Shown piece after piece: positions 17,418 through 25,811 of a DNA stretch of 64,000 nt. The translations under genes and the position numbers were made by a program. The stretch spans positions 1-64,000 of the forward strand of contig NZ_WMCD01000015.1 of assembly GCF_010994275.1 (NCBI RefSeq). The letters run 5' to 3'. Position 1 is the first letter of the stretch. The number at the start of each line of letters is the position of its first letter. This DNA is from Cyclobacterium jeungdonense (GTDB lineage: Bacteria; Bacteroidota; Bacteroidia; Cytophagales; Cyclobacteriaceae). Under the pieces are notes generated by a model. It was not told the DNA's origin. It made no database searches and was given only the letters and a program-made list of their open reading frames with translations.

Positions 17418-18097
17418 TCTTTGGTTGTATTGAATTTGTAGCCAATACCATAGACGGTTTCTATATAATCGATACCGCCCGCCTGACAAATTTTTTTCCT
17501 GAGGTTTTTTATATGCTGGTAAACAAAATCAAAATTGGCCAGATCATCCGTATAATCCCCCCATAGATGCTGTACGATGGCCTGTCTTCCCAAGACACGG
17601 TTTTTGTTAGTAAGAAAAAACACCAACAGGTCAAATTCTTTTTTGGTTAGCTCTAGAAGGTTTTGATTTACCGTTACCTCCAGATTTTCAGGATTTACCT
17701 GAATTTCATTAAAGACCAACTTATCCGTTCCGCCAAGCTGGTTTCTCCGGTAAAGTACTTTTAATCGAGCGTGCAGTTCCGCCAAATGGAATGGCTTGGT
17801 CATGTAGTCATCAGCTCCTAAATCAAGTCCGTCTAATTTGTCCTGGAGCGAGTTTTTAGCCGAAATGATTAAAATATTGCTACCTTCTTGATTCTCTTTG
17901 ATAAAATCAATCAGGTCCAGGCCATTTCCATCCGGTAGCATGATATCCAGTATAATGCAATCGTAATGATAGACTAGTAGTTTGTCCTGTGCATCAAAAC
18001 AATTGTCGCAAAACTCGCATACAATTCCCTCTGATTCCAGAAATTCCCGAATATTATTCGAGAGTTCTAATTGATCTTCAATGAGCAGAATTTTCAT
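17414..18097 (-). CDS. OmpR/PhoB-family response regulator
   Basis: The 227-residue protein has a receiver domain with phospho-acceptor D51 in IILDIMLPDG and K101 in TKPF, and an acidic pair near residue 8. The C-terminal winged-helix domain (from about 128) contains LTKKEFDLLVFFL and ETVYGIGYKF. It is the first gene of the regulator-kinase-receptor operon and is expected to regulate that operon or transport genes in response to the neighbouring kinase. Confidence 0.95.
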   Translation of the reverse strand: MKILLIEDQLELSNNIREFLESEGIVCEFCDNCFDAQDKLLVYHYDCIILDIMLPDGNGLDLIDFIKENQEGSNILIISAKNSLQDKLDGLDLGADDYMTKPFHLAELHARLKVLYRRNQLGGTDKLVFNEIQVNPENLEVTVNQNLLELTKKEFDLLVFFLTNKNRVLGRQAIVQHLWGDYTDDLANFDFVYQHIKNLRKKICQAGGIDYIETVYGIGYKFNTTKE

Positions 18098-18179
18098 TAG
18101 TCAAATTTCGTCTTCATTTTTGAAGCAATTCTGAAGTGAACAAAACCAAAGTCGGGATCGTGTGTTGGATAAAAGCAAT

Positions 18180-18224
18180 AAAAAAATCCCAAAACAGGAG
18201 GATAATCTTTCCTGTTTTGGGATT
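18180..18224 (-). terminator. Strong rho-independent terminator after the IscA-like gene
   Basis: AATCCCAAAACAGG and CCTGTTTTGGGATT pair perfectly over 14 bases; on the minus strand TTTTTTTATTGC follows. It lies about 20 bases past the stop of the gene ending at 18247. Confidence 0.85.
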
Positions 18225-18246
18225 ACTGACTAACTATTTTCCCAGA

Positions 18247-18573
18247 CTAAATAGAAAAACTTTCCCCGCAGCCACATGTTCTCGAGGCATTGGGATTTAC
18301 AAATTGGAATCCTTTTCCATTCAATCCGTCACTAAACTCAAGGGTGGTTCCCGCCAGGTAAAGTAAACTCTTCCTGTCGACAATTATTTTTACGCCATTA
18401 TCTTCAAAAACATGGTCTGTTTCTGATGTGGACCCATCGAAACCCAAATCGTACATGAGTCCCGAACAACCGCCTCCTTTGACAGAAACCCGGATATTTT
18501 CTTCCTCTTTTCTATTCTCTTCCTGCTTCAATTCTAGGATTCGATCCCTGGCTTTTTCTGAAACGATGATCAT
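18247..18573 (-). CDS. HesB/IscA/SufA-type iron-sulfur cluster carrier
   Basis: The 108-residue A-type carrier has the three conserved cysteines: one in KGGGCSGLMYDLG and the CGCG pair in ASRTCGCGESFS at the C-terminus. Such proteins accept Fe-S clusters and hand them to apo-enzymes. It stands alone; no suf or isc genes are next to it, so it resembles a free-standing ErpA/IscA paralogue. It has its own strong terminator. Confidence 0.93.
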   Translation of the reverse strand: MIIVSEKARDRILELKQEENRKEEENIRVSVKGGGCSGLMYDLGFDGSTSETDHVFEDNGVKIIVDRKSLLYLAGTTLEFSDGLNGKGFQFVNPNASRTCGCGESFSI

Positions 18574-18914
18574 CTCTTTTCAAATTTAAATTGGCATGCT
18601 CATTTAATAGTAGTAAACCATGTGAGCTCAAAATTAATTCCATCATGGGCAATAACAAAGGTAACAAAAATCAGGATACAATGTAAATCGGGCTGTTTGG
18701 CATTTTTGACCGTTCCTGGAAAACACCCATCGGCTGAAACAGCGCACTCGCGTACGGGTTCTTTTGACAGGAAGAAAACGACTCGAATGAGTAAACCTTG
18801 CTCCAGAAACTATGAAGCGCTATTATCATTGGTTCTGCTTCAAATTAATCGTATTTTTACGTAATAAAAAATTAAGGTGAGGTAGTTTAATCACCATCGC
18901 AGTATTAGGATCGT
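18574..18914. other. Intergenic region without recognisable gene
   Basis: This stretch of about 340 bases separates the divergent IscA-like and thiL genes and should hold both promoters. An 80-codon reading frame at 18622-18864 has no recognisable domain and unnatural composition. I found no clear regulatory motif. Confidence 0.5.
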
Positions 18915-19946
18915 ATGGATAAAGAGCAAAGAACTGAAATAGAAACTATTGGTGAATTTGGGTTAATTGATTTGATCAGTAAAAACACCTCTCTGAAACA
19001 CCCCGGATCTTTAAAAGGCATTGGTGACGATGCGGCGGTTTTGGGTCCAACGGATTTGGTACGCGTGGTGACTACGGACATGCTCTTGGAGGGAGTTCAT
19101 TTTGACCTGTCCTATACCCCAATCAAGCACCTTGGCTTCAAGGCAGTGGCTGTAAATGTTAGTGATGTAGCGGCCATGAACGCCATCCCCACCCAAGTCA
19201 CCATTAGTATCGCCCTTTCCAATCGGTTTTCAGTGGAGGCAGTTGAAACCTTCTACGAAGGAGTCAATCTGGCAGCCGAACATTACAACGTAGATGTAAT
19301 AGGAGGGGATACCACTGCTTCCAGATCAGGGTTAGTCATCAGCGTTACAGCCATAGGAGAAGCTAAAAAAGAGCAGATTAGTTATCGCTCAGGCGCAAAG
19401 GCCAATGATATCATTTGCGTCACCGGAGATTTGGGAGGGGCGTTTATGGGGCTTCAGGTATTGGAGAGAGAAAAGCAGGTTTTTCTATCTGATCCAAACA
19501 TGCAGCCCAAACTCAATGCCTACCCGTACATTACAGGGAGGCAATTGAGACCGGATGCCCGGATGGATATCATTCACGAACTGCGGGAATTAGACCTGGT
19601 ACCTAGCAGTATGATGGATATCTCCGATGGGTTGGCTTCCGAGCTTTTTCACATTTGCAAGGCGTCGGATGTAGGGGTTGCAATTTATGAAGATAAGCTG
19701 CCCATGGATAAACAGACCTACGATACCGCAATTGAATTTAATCTGGACCCCATTACATGTGTGCTGAATGGAGGTGAAGATTACGAACTCCTGTTTACCA
19801 TCGATCAAAAAGACTTTCCCAAATTGGAGAAGCATCCGGATATTCACTTTATTGGGCATGTTACGGCTCCCGATGAAGGGAAAGTGTTAATTACAAAAAG
19901 CCAAACGGCTGTGGCATTAAAAGCCCAGGGTTGGAAGCATTTTTGA
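18915..19946 (+). CDS. thiL: Thiamine-monophosphate kinase ThiL
   Basis: ThiL phosphorylates thiamine monophosphate to the active cofactor thiamine diphosphate. The 343-residue protein has the AIR-synthase-like fold with the metal/ATP motifs GIGDDAAVL near residue 36, VVTTDMLLEGVHFDL and VIGGDTTAS, plus MDISDGLASEL and the C-terminal GEDYELLF. Length is normal. It is a single plus-strand gene with no other thiamine gene or TPP riboswitch beside it. Confidence 0.96.
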   Translation: MDKEQRTEIETIGEFGLIDLISKNTSLKHPGSLKGIGDDAAVLGPTDLVRVVTTDMLLEGVHFDLSYTPIKHLGFKAVAVNVSDVAAMNAIPTQVTISIALSNRFSVEAVETFYEGVNLAAEHYNVDVIGGDTTASRSGLVISVTAIGEAKKEQISYRSGAKANDIICVTGDLGGAFMGLQVLEREKQVFLSDPNMQPKLNAYPYITGRQLRPDARMDIIHELRELDLVPSSMMDISDGLASELFHICKASDVGVAIYEDKLPMDKQTYDTAIEFNLDPITCVLNGGEDYELLFTIDQKDFPKLEKHPDIHFIGHVTAPDEGKVLITKSQTAVALKAQGWKHF

Positions 19947-19975
19947 CCGGTAAGGTAAAACAACGCAAATGAAGA

Positions 19976-20356
19976 TTATTCGTTGGGGTAAGGAATGTAC
20001 AGAAAATTGGTAAAAGTCTCATCGACTACAAAAAGGCAGCAAAACTCATCGGGGTCTTTATAAGTAGCTTTAAACTGTTCCAAAGCTTCTTCTTGTATCA
20101 ATTTTCTTTGGATAAACTCATCCAGATAGGTGATGTAATAATTCCAATCTATGGGCTTTTCTTTGTTACTGAGAAAAAGCTGCCCAATGGGTTGTTCATC
20201 CTTGCTGATAGGAAAAATAGGGTATTCTGAAAACCCCCTTTTTCTCACCTGGTAGGAAGCTTCTTTTAGATTGTCACAAATTTTTATAAAATCACTGCTG
20301 ATGGTTCCGAGATACTTCCCATTAAGTTCCGGATCGTTATCGTTACTGATCATCAT
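19976..20356 (-). CDS. Conserved hypothetical protein, translationally coupled to rlmD
   Basis: I do not recognise a named domain in this 126-residue soluble protein. It is acidic, lacks a signal peptide and ends FTNFLYIPYPNE. Its first codons overlap the last 14 bases of rlmD, and two successive ATG codons (20356 and 20353) could start it. Sequence such as RKRGFSEYPIFPISK and QPIGQLFLSNKEKPIDW looks like a genuine globular protein. A role linked to rRNA methylation is only suggested by position. Confidence 0.75.
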   Translation of the reverse strand: MMISNDNDPELNGKYLGTISSDFIKICDNLKEASYQVRKRGFSEYPIFPISKDEQPIGQLFLSNKEKPIDWNYYITYLDEFIQRKLIQEEALEQFKATYKDPDEFCCLFVVDETFTNFLYIPYPNE

Positions 20357-21761
20357 TGCTTTTTATTTCAAGTAATACTACATTTTCTACATGATAGGTT
20401 TGCGGAAACATGTCCACAGGCTGAATCCGGCTTACATGGTATTTGGCGGATAACAAGGCAACGTCCCTTGCCTGAGTGCCGGGATTGCAGCTCACATACA
20501 CGATTTTTGGGGCTTCTAATCGGAGCAGCATTTCGACTACCTCTTCGTGCATTCCGGCCCTGGGAGGGTCGGTGATTATCACATCCGGTTTCTGATGTTG
20601 GCTTACAAAGGATTCATTCAGAACCTCTTTCATATCGCCGGCATAGAATAGCGTATTGTCAATGCCATTGAGCAAAGCATTTTCTTTTGCATCCGCTATG
20701 GCAGGTTCCACGTATTCAATTCCGATTACCTGCTGCGCATTTCCAGCAACGAAATTGGCAATGGTGCCTGTTCCCGTATATAAATCGTAGACCGTTTCTT
20801 CTCCCGTTAATCCAGCAAATTCCCTGGCCACCTGGTACAAACGATAGGCCTGCTGGGAGTTGGTTTGGTAAAATGATTTTGGCCCAATTTTAAACCGAAG
20901 CCCTTCCATGGTTTCTTCGATATGGTCTTTCCCTGCATAGACTTGTACATCCAGATCCTGAAAGGTTTCGTTCTTTTTAAGGTTAACGATGTACAATAAA
21001 GAAGTAATCCCTGGAAAACCTTCTTTTAAAAAGTGCATGGTTTTTTCTATCCCATCCGGATCATCCTCGCCAAATTGAACGATAACCATTACCTGGTCTT
21101 CCTGGGCAGTGCGTATAATGAGATTTCTCAAAAGACCAGTCTGCCGGATAATGTCATAAAAAGACAGGTTTTCAGACAAGGCGAATTCCCTAAGGCCATT
21201 TCGGATATCATTTGATAGCGATCCTTGCAGGTAGCAATGCTGTATATCCACGATTTTGTCAAATCGTTTGGGAATATGAAAACCCAGGGCATTTCTCTCA
21301 AAATCCTCTCCCGAATCAATTTCCTCACGAGTCAGCCAACGGTTGTTGGAAAAAGTGAAATCCAGCTTATTCCGGTAATACCGGGTGTTTTGGGCACCAA
21401 TAATGGGCATTACCGCCGGTAAGGGTACTTTGGCTATGCGCTGGAACTGGTCCACCACCTGCTGTCTCTTGTAGGCCATTTGAAGTTCGTAGGAAATATG
21501 CTGCCATTTACAGCCTCCGCAAGTGCCAAAATGCGAACAAAAAGGGGTGACCCTGTCGGAAGAATGTTCGTGTATCGCTATGGCTTCAGCTTCCATAAAA
21601 CTGCTTCTTCCGCGGGTTACGCGGGCATCCACCACATCCCCGGGAGCTACATTACTTACAAAGACGACCTTACCTTCATGGTGTCCGACACATTTTCCCT
21701 CTACAGCTATTCTTTCGATTTTTAACTGTTCGAGGACCCTATTTTTCATTTTTCTTGACAT
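20343..21761 (-). CDS. rlmD: 23S rRNA (uracil-5-)-methyltransferase RlmD/RumA family
   Basis: It methylates a uridine of 23S rRNA (U1939 in E. coli) using SAM. The 472-residue protein has an N-terminal TRAM domain (about 10-65), Fe-S cysteines C75, C81 and C84 in FCSHFGTCGGCKWQH with a fourth in DIQHCYLQ, then a Rossmann methyltransferase domain with DLYTGTGTI, ITDPPRAG and the catalytic cysteine in YVSCNPGT. Bacteroidota usually have one or two such paralogues, so the exact target uridine is inferred. Its upstream region runs into an IS remnant at 21838. Confidence 0.92.
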   Translation of the reverse strand: MSRKMKNRVLEQLKIERIAVEGKCVGHHEGKVVFVSNVAPGDVVDARVTRGRSSFMEAEAIAIHEHSSDRVTPFCSHFGTCGGCKWQHISYELQMAYKRQQVVDQFQRIAKVPLPAVMPIIGAQNTRYYRNKLDFTFSNNRWLTREEIDSGEDFERNALGFHIPKRFDKIVDIQHCYLQGSLSNDIRNGLREFALSENLSFYDIIRQTGLLRNLIIRTAQEDQVMVIVQFGEDDPDGIEKTMHFLKEGFPGITSLLYIVNLKKNETFQDLDVQVYAGKDHIEETMEGLRFKIGPKSFYQTNSQQAYRLYQVAREFAGLTGEETVYDLYTGTGTIANFVAGNAQQVIGIEYVEPAIADAKENALLNGIDNTLFYAGDMKEVLNESFVSQHQKPDVIITDPPRAGMHEEVVEMLLRLEAPKIVYVSCNPGTQARDVALLSAKYHVSRIQPVDMFPQTYHVENVVLLEIKSNDDQ

Positions 21762-21837
21762 AGGTCACAAAATTAATCATTTATGGTCAAAGGGTTGAAT
21801 ATTGTTCATCTTGGTTTCAGAGTTTTATATGTCTTGG

Positions 21838-21922
21838 TCAATGCTGTTCTAAATAATTTTTGATTTATCTGTATTGAGATGCCAATTATGCGCCACTAAA
21901 GTTTGAGAAAACAGATCACTGA
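21838..21922 (-). mobile_element. 3'-end remnant of an IS4-like element, left edge of the AT-rich island
   Basis: Read on the minus strand, GATCTGTTTTCTCAAACT, then TAATTGGCA, then GATAAATCAAAAATTATTTAG and ACAGCATTGA line up with the end of the IS4-like fragment at 28574-28655 at roughly three identical bases out of four, in the same orientation. Beyond about 21922 similarity stops. Only the terminal ~85 bases survive, too little for any coding content. Confidence 0.7.
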
Positions 21923-22499
21923 AGGACCGAATCACTTCGTTTGTTCTGATAGCTGATACTTGATTTGGAAGGGGCTTTAGTAATGCCAAGATGAGGTTCC
22001 AAGTGGCAGACCGAAGCCCATTGGAAATATCCCTTTCCGATGGGCTCTTGGCAAAATGGCAGCACAACATCGAAACCAGGTGTGCCCAGCTGTCACATCC
22101 CTTGCAGCCCTTATCGGTTAGCTTTTCCTATAACAATTTCTTGAAAATTGAACGGTCAATTTTTTTAGTAATCTGTGAACAGAATGTAATATTACACATG
22201 AGAGGTTCGCGTTTTTTGGAGCAAACCCAAATTAACTATTTTGGGCAAAAAATTTTACTTCTCATTTTTTTTAGGACGCTATTGGAAAAATTTGGTTGAT
22301 TTATCAAATTATTTTTTTAACTAAGTGATTTAGTTTTTAAGCCTGTTAGGAAATAATTAGGCGCAATTTTCAAACTATTTTTAACAAAATTCAATCCATT
22401 AAGATTTTTTGTTATATTAGTCAACATAATTAAAGTAAACCTACTTAAAATTAAAATATAAAGACTTTTATAAAAAACCATACCCAAAATAAAAATTTC
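21923..22499. other. Non-coding left shoulder of the AT-rich island
   Basis: No convincing gene. The first half has ordinary composition (including CCGATGGGCTCTTGGC) and then from about 22120 the sequence turns strongly AT-rich. A 12-base palindrome TGTAATATTACA lies at about 22186-22197. The promoter for the beta-propeller gene at 22500 should lie here, but I see no match to TAnnTTTG. Confidence 0.4.
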
Positions 22500-23606
22500 A
22501 TGAAAAATTTAAAGCTACTATCTCTTTTTTTTATTCTATCAGTTTTTGCTTGCAAAGAGAAATCAAGAATTGAAATAGAACTACAAAATATTGAAGAAAG
22601 AAAAGAAAATTATAAAATTGAAAAAATAATACCTTTAGAAACGATTAATAACAATTGGTTAGGACTTAACTTAAAAATCAAAAAAAATTCGAGAGGTTAT
22701 TTCGTGATGGATGAATCAAACAGGGATGCAATCCACTATTTTAATTTACAAGGAAAATATATTAGACAAATTGCTATAATTGGTGAGGGTCCCAACAATG
22801 TACGAAGTCTATATGACTTCGTACTTGAAAAAGAAGGAATATCAATATTATCAGGAAAAGGTGACCATTCAGAAATCGCACTATTCACTTATGACAATGA
22901 ATTAATAAATAAAATAGAATTGGATGTACTTTCAGATTCATTCGAAATTCTTGAAAACAATAATTACATACTTTATTCAGGATATAATTTACCTTTGGCA
23001 AAATTTAGATTAAATGAAGTATCCCATGAAGGAAAGACAATTAAACAATTCCTTCCGAATACCTATGAAAACGAAATGCTTCCAATGTCAGAGAATAACT
23101 TCTATAGATATAATGGACAGGTCTATTTTAAAGAATCATTTAACCCAAGAGCATATATAATAACAAAGGACTCACTGGAATTAAAATACACATTTGATTT
23201 TGGAAGTTACAGAATTCCAGAAAGATTTTGGGAAGTAGACATAATGCAAGGATTTGAAATGATTTCAGCTACAGGTTTTGCTAATATCTACAACTATATG
23301 GAAAACGAAAATTACTCTATTTTTGAAATATACATACAAAAAGCAGGAAGTGTAAAAAATGTACAAGTTTTAATTAACAAAAAGAGTAATAGAATATATA
23401 GAAACACTATTCCAAGAGACGCTAATGACTTATTTAATAACCCAGAAGAAATTACTGAAAACAATGAGATAATTTTTATAACACACCCAACATATTTAAT
23501 AGAGGCAATAAATAACAATATTATTAAAGAAAGTGAATCTAAAGAAATAATTAATAATTTAAAAGCAAATGATAATCCAGTTCTTTTAATTTGCAGCATA
23601 AAGTAA
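22500..23606 (+). CDS. 6-bladed beta-propeller lipoprotein (DUF5128-like)
   Basis: The 368-residue protein starts with a lipoprotein signal (MKNLKLLSLFFILSVFAC, C18). The body has the features of the Bacteroidota 6-bladed beta-propeller family: IIPLETINNN opening, FVMDESNRDAIHYFNLQGK and GEGPNNVRSLYDFVLE, in which a blade ends in 'F-x-x-x-G-K-Y-I-R-Q-I' followed by G-x-G-P. It should sit in the outer or inner membrane facing the periplasm. Codon use is far more AT-rich than its flanks, consistent with transfer. It is followed 6 bases later by a thioredoxin-like lipoprotein. Confidence 0.75.
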   Translation: MKNLKLLSLFFILSVFACKEKSRIEIELQNIEERKENYKIEKIIPLETINNNWLGLNLKIKKNSRGYFVMDESNRDAIHYFNLQGKYIRQIAIIGEGPNNVRSLYDFVLEKEGISILSGKGDHSEIALFTYDNELINKIELDVLSDSFEILENNNYILYSGYNLPLAKFRLNEVSHEGKTIKQFLPNTYENEMLPMSENNFYRYNGQVYFKESFNPRAYIITKDSLELKYTFDFGSYRIPERFWEVDIMQGFEMISATGFANIYNYMENENYSIFEIYIQKAGSVKNVQVLINKKSNRIYRNTIPRDANDLFNNPEEITENNEIIFITHPTYLIEAINNNIIKESESKEIINNLKANDNPVLLICSIK

Positions 23607-23612
23607 AAAATT

Positions 23613-24110
23613 ATGAAAAATATTATATGGGCAATAATGATAACAACGATATTAAGCACTTCTTGTTCAAGAAACGCGGATAAAATCACTTACCCGAAAG
23701 ATTTGAAATCTTTTTCTTTAAATGATTCAATAAAATTTGATCAAAAGTGGTATGATTATAAATATAAAATCGTTGTTTACTCAAATGGTTCCTCTGCAAC
23801 GCTTATTAAATGGGCTGAGCCAATAGAAAAGTTTCCGGAAATAGCCTTCCTATTTTACATTGATAAAAAAGACTCTACTAAAATAAAGGAAAGGTTAAAA
23901 GAAAGGGAATTTTATTGGCCAGTATTTTACGATCCTGAAAGCAAATTTCTAAAATCAAATAAAATAGAAGGCCTTGGAGCACCTCCCTATTTTTGTTTTA
24001 TTTTCGCAGTTAAAGACGATAAAATAATTGATATAGCAAAAAGTAGAAACAACCCCACATTTCCTGAAGATTTTGAGAAATATTTAAATGATTTGTTATC
24101 AGAGAATTAA
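23613..24110 (+). CDS. Thioredoxin-like lipoprotein lacking the CxxC motif
   Basis: The 165-residue protein has a lipoprotein signal (TTILSTSC, C18). Residues about 50-165 look like a thioredoxin fold: strand YKIVVYSNG, helix ending FPE, strand IAFLFYIDKKD, then WPVFYDPES, GLGAPPYFCFIFAVKDDKII and a final helix. Where redox-active relatives carry CxxC this one has SNGSSA at 57-62, so it cannot do thiol-disulfide chemistry there. It is read with the upstream propeller gene. Family assignment is by pattern only. Confidence 0.6.
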   Translation: MKNIIWAIMITTILSTSCSRNADKITYPKDLKSFSLNDSIKFDQKWYDYKYKIVVYSNGSSATLIKWAEPIEKFPEIAFLFYIDKKDSTKIKERLKEREFYWPVFYDPESKFLKSNKIEGLGAPPYFCFIFAVKDDKIIDIAKSRNNPTFPEDFEKYLNDLLSEN

Positions 24111-24220
24111 ACAGATTAATTTTAAAACCGATAATTAAAACGTTGAAAAAATCTTCCTGATAAAACTATTACATGATTAACCTACCATTAGATAAAATGA
24201 TAATTTTACCTTTAATATGA

Positions 24221-24249
24221 AATGGCGTCCTAATTTCAAGAACGCCATT
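24221..24249. terminator. Hairpin between convergent genes
   Basis: AATGGCGT and ACGCCATT pair perfectly around a 13-base loop, between the stop codons at 24110 (plus) and 24258 (minus). Neither side has a long T run, so termination is plausible but not strongly supported. Confidence 0.45.
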
Positions 24250-24257
24250 AAATTAAA

Positions 24258-24470
24258 TCAACAATCACAAAGATAACATTGATAATAATATTGAGTGCAA
24301 TTTTCACTGGTGTAGTAATCAGGGTCACAATTGTAAACTGTCATCTCACCTTCACAATATTTCATTCTCTGATAACAAGCAGCATCCGCATCAAAAACTG
24401 GAACCATACCAATAGTCATAGCAACAGCACTTGCAGCAATTACTTTTTTCAATTTTCTTTTAGTTTCCAT
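24258..24470 (-). CDS. Small secreted cysteine-rich peptide
   Basis: A 70-residue precursor with a basic start (METKRKLKK), a hydrophobic core and a probable signal peptidase I site near DADA-AC, leaving a mature part of about 40 residues. That part has seven cysteines (32, 39, 48, 58, 65, 68, 70) and many tyrosines and ends LCDC. It recalls the small NVEALA-type and other Cys-rich exported peptides of Bacteroidota that often lie near 6-bladed propeller genes, but the NVEALA motif itself is absent. Convergent to the propeller/thioredoxin-like pair. Confidence 0.65.
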   Translation of the reverse strand: METKRKLKKVIAASAVAMTIGMVPVFDADAACYQRMKYCEGEMTVYNCDPDYYTSENCTQYYYQCYLCDC

Positions 24471-24715
24471 ATGAATTATTATTTAAATTAAAGATGAATA
24501 AATTTCAATATATATATTTAAATCCGCAAGAAGATTCGAGACAAATAAAATTATCGATTATTATTGATACAATAACGTTAACATTTAGCCATTAAGTGTT
24601 TGAAAAATTGAATTTAGCGTTAATTTCACATTCTAATCATAAAAATAAAAATCATTCTTGAATAAATATTATGAATAAGGCGTTTTTATATGATTAAAAT
24701 AAAGCTATATTTCTA

Positions 24716-24958
24716 ATGAATGAATTTATGGAAAAAAGATATAAGAATCGTTCAAAATTAGATTTTCAGAAGCGTTTTCCTGAACATCGGGCACCTGTTA
24801 TAAATATTTGTCAGACATTAAATGGAAGAATGGAAATGTTTGAAAAAAGTTTAATCATAGCCACGATTGCAAAGGAATTAATGAATTTGGCAGGTAATGC
24901 ACTAAATTTTGGCGGCCTGAGTCCCCAAAAGCTGGCACCTTTTTTCATCTGTTTATAA
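24716..24958 (+). CDS. Doubtful small ORF, possibly chimeric debris
   Basis: An 80-codon frame starting MNEFMEKRYKNRSK. The first 60 residues could be a gene fragment, but the last 15 (from about 24900) are translated out of more GC-rich sequence belonging to the adjoining repeat. I recognise no domain. Listed because it is the only frame in a 500-base stretch. Confidence 0.25.
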   Translation: MNEFMEKRYKNRSKLDFQKRFPEHRAPVINICQTLNGRMEMFEKSLIIATIAKELMNLAGNALNFGGLSPQKLAPFFICL

Positions 24959-25040
24959 TTTGATTGTTAATGGTCAGATTGAATCTCGCATGGTTGATAA
25001 TCATCCCTCTGTGTGCCGCCTCCGACATGCTCGATTTCAT
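24944..25040 (-). repeat. REP-like dispersed repeat, copy B
   Basis: The flank TTCATCTGTTTATAATTT (24944-24961) is followed by a core at 24981-25040 beginning GAATCTCGCATG and ending CATGCTCGATTTCAT. It is the same element as at 1519, 49948 and 58077, in minus orientation, placed directly before the transposase remnant. Confidence 0.75.
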
Positions 25041-25095
25041 AACTTTAAATTCCCACTCTTCCTATAAAGCATTTTATATTTTTTATTAAGTTTCT

Positions 25096-25706
25096 ACGGA
25101 CAAGAATGGTGTCATTAGTGGCGAATTAAGCCTCAGACTCGAGCTCTGGCAAAAGACCTGTTTGCTTTTTAAGCAAAAAGTGATGAAGGCGATGGAAAGT
25201 AGCCAGAACTTCCCAATGATTGGAAAAGTAGAAGTGGACGAATCATACGTATGTGTTCAAGACGACAAGGCATTAGGAAGAAACGAGGCGAAAAATAAAA
25301 TCATGGTGGTGGGTTGTTGCATAGAAAGAGATTTAGGTGGTGTTTCCCGTTGGTACGGAAGAGCTATAGAAACTGGCTCAAAGGTCAATCTGGGAGGATT
25401 TATGAAATATCACCAAGATAAAGACGCAGAGGTAAAGACTTACTGTTAGGCTGGGTATAATGGTATGGAAGTCCATTTCCCGAAATTGGTTAGTTAAAAA
25501 TGGAGAAATTTAAGCAACTGCACCGGGTGATAATGATGTTCAAGGCTTGGCTGATGAGAACCCAACTTTCAGTTAGGAACCTTCAACCCTATATCAACGA
25601 ATATTCCTCGAGGTATAATCGACATAAAATAAGAGAAGGGATTTTTGAAAATCTAATGCAAAGGATGGTGGCAAAGCAACCTTATCCGTACCAAGCCTTT
25701 ATTTAA
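25096..25706 (+). mobile_element. Broken IS1595-like (ISXO2-type) transposase
   Basis: The central part (25162-25449) reads KVMKAMESSQ, then MIGKVEVDESYV and NKIMVVGCCIERD, matching the DDE core start of IS1595-family transposases (V-E-V-D-E). A TAG at 25447 interrupts DAEVKTYC/AGYNG, and reading resumes in another frame at 25500 with the C-terminus (LHRVIMMFKAWL, YINEYSSRYNRHK, NLMQRMVAKQPYPY). The N-terminal zinc-ribbon third is missing. At least one stop and one frameshift make it inactive. Confidence 0.8.
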
Positions 25707-25811
25707 TATGTGTCTTATCCAATAAACATTTATAAAAATGAAAAAACAATCGTTCAGTCCACAAATACAAAACTTAATTTAGAAATGAATACAATCGACA
25801 GACATCTTATT

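Noticed and set aside
18622..18864. An 80-codon plus-strand frame upstream of thiL
   Set aside because: Unnatural composition, no recognisable start context and no domain; more likely intergenic.
21849..22070. A 73-codon minus-strand frame next to rlmD
   Set aside because: Its C-terminal third is the translated IS4-like terminus, and the rest has no domain or neighbour support.
22186..22197. Palindrome TGTAATATTACA as an operator
   Set aside because: A 12-base AT-rich palindrome in AT-rich DNA can arise by chance, and it is more than 300 bases from the next start.
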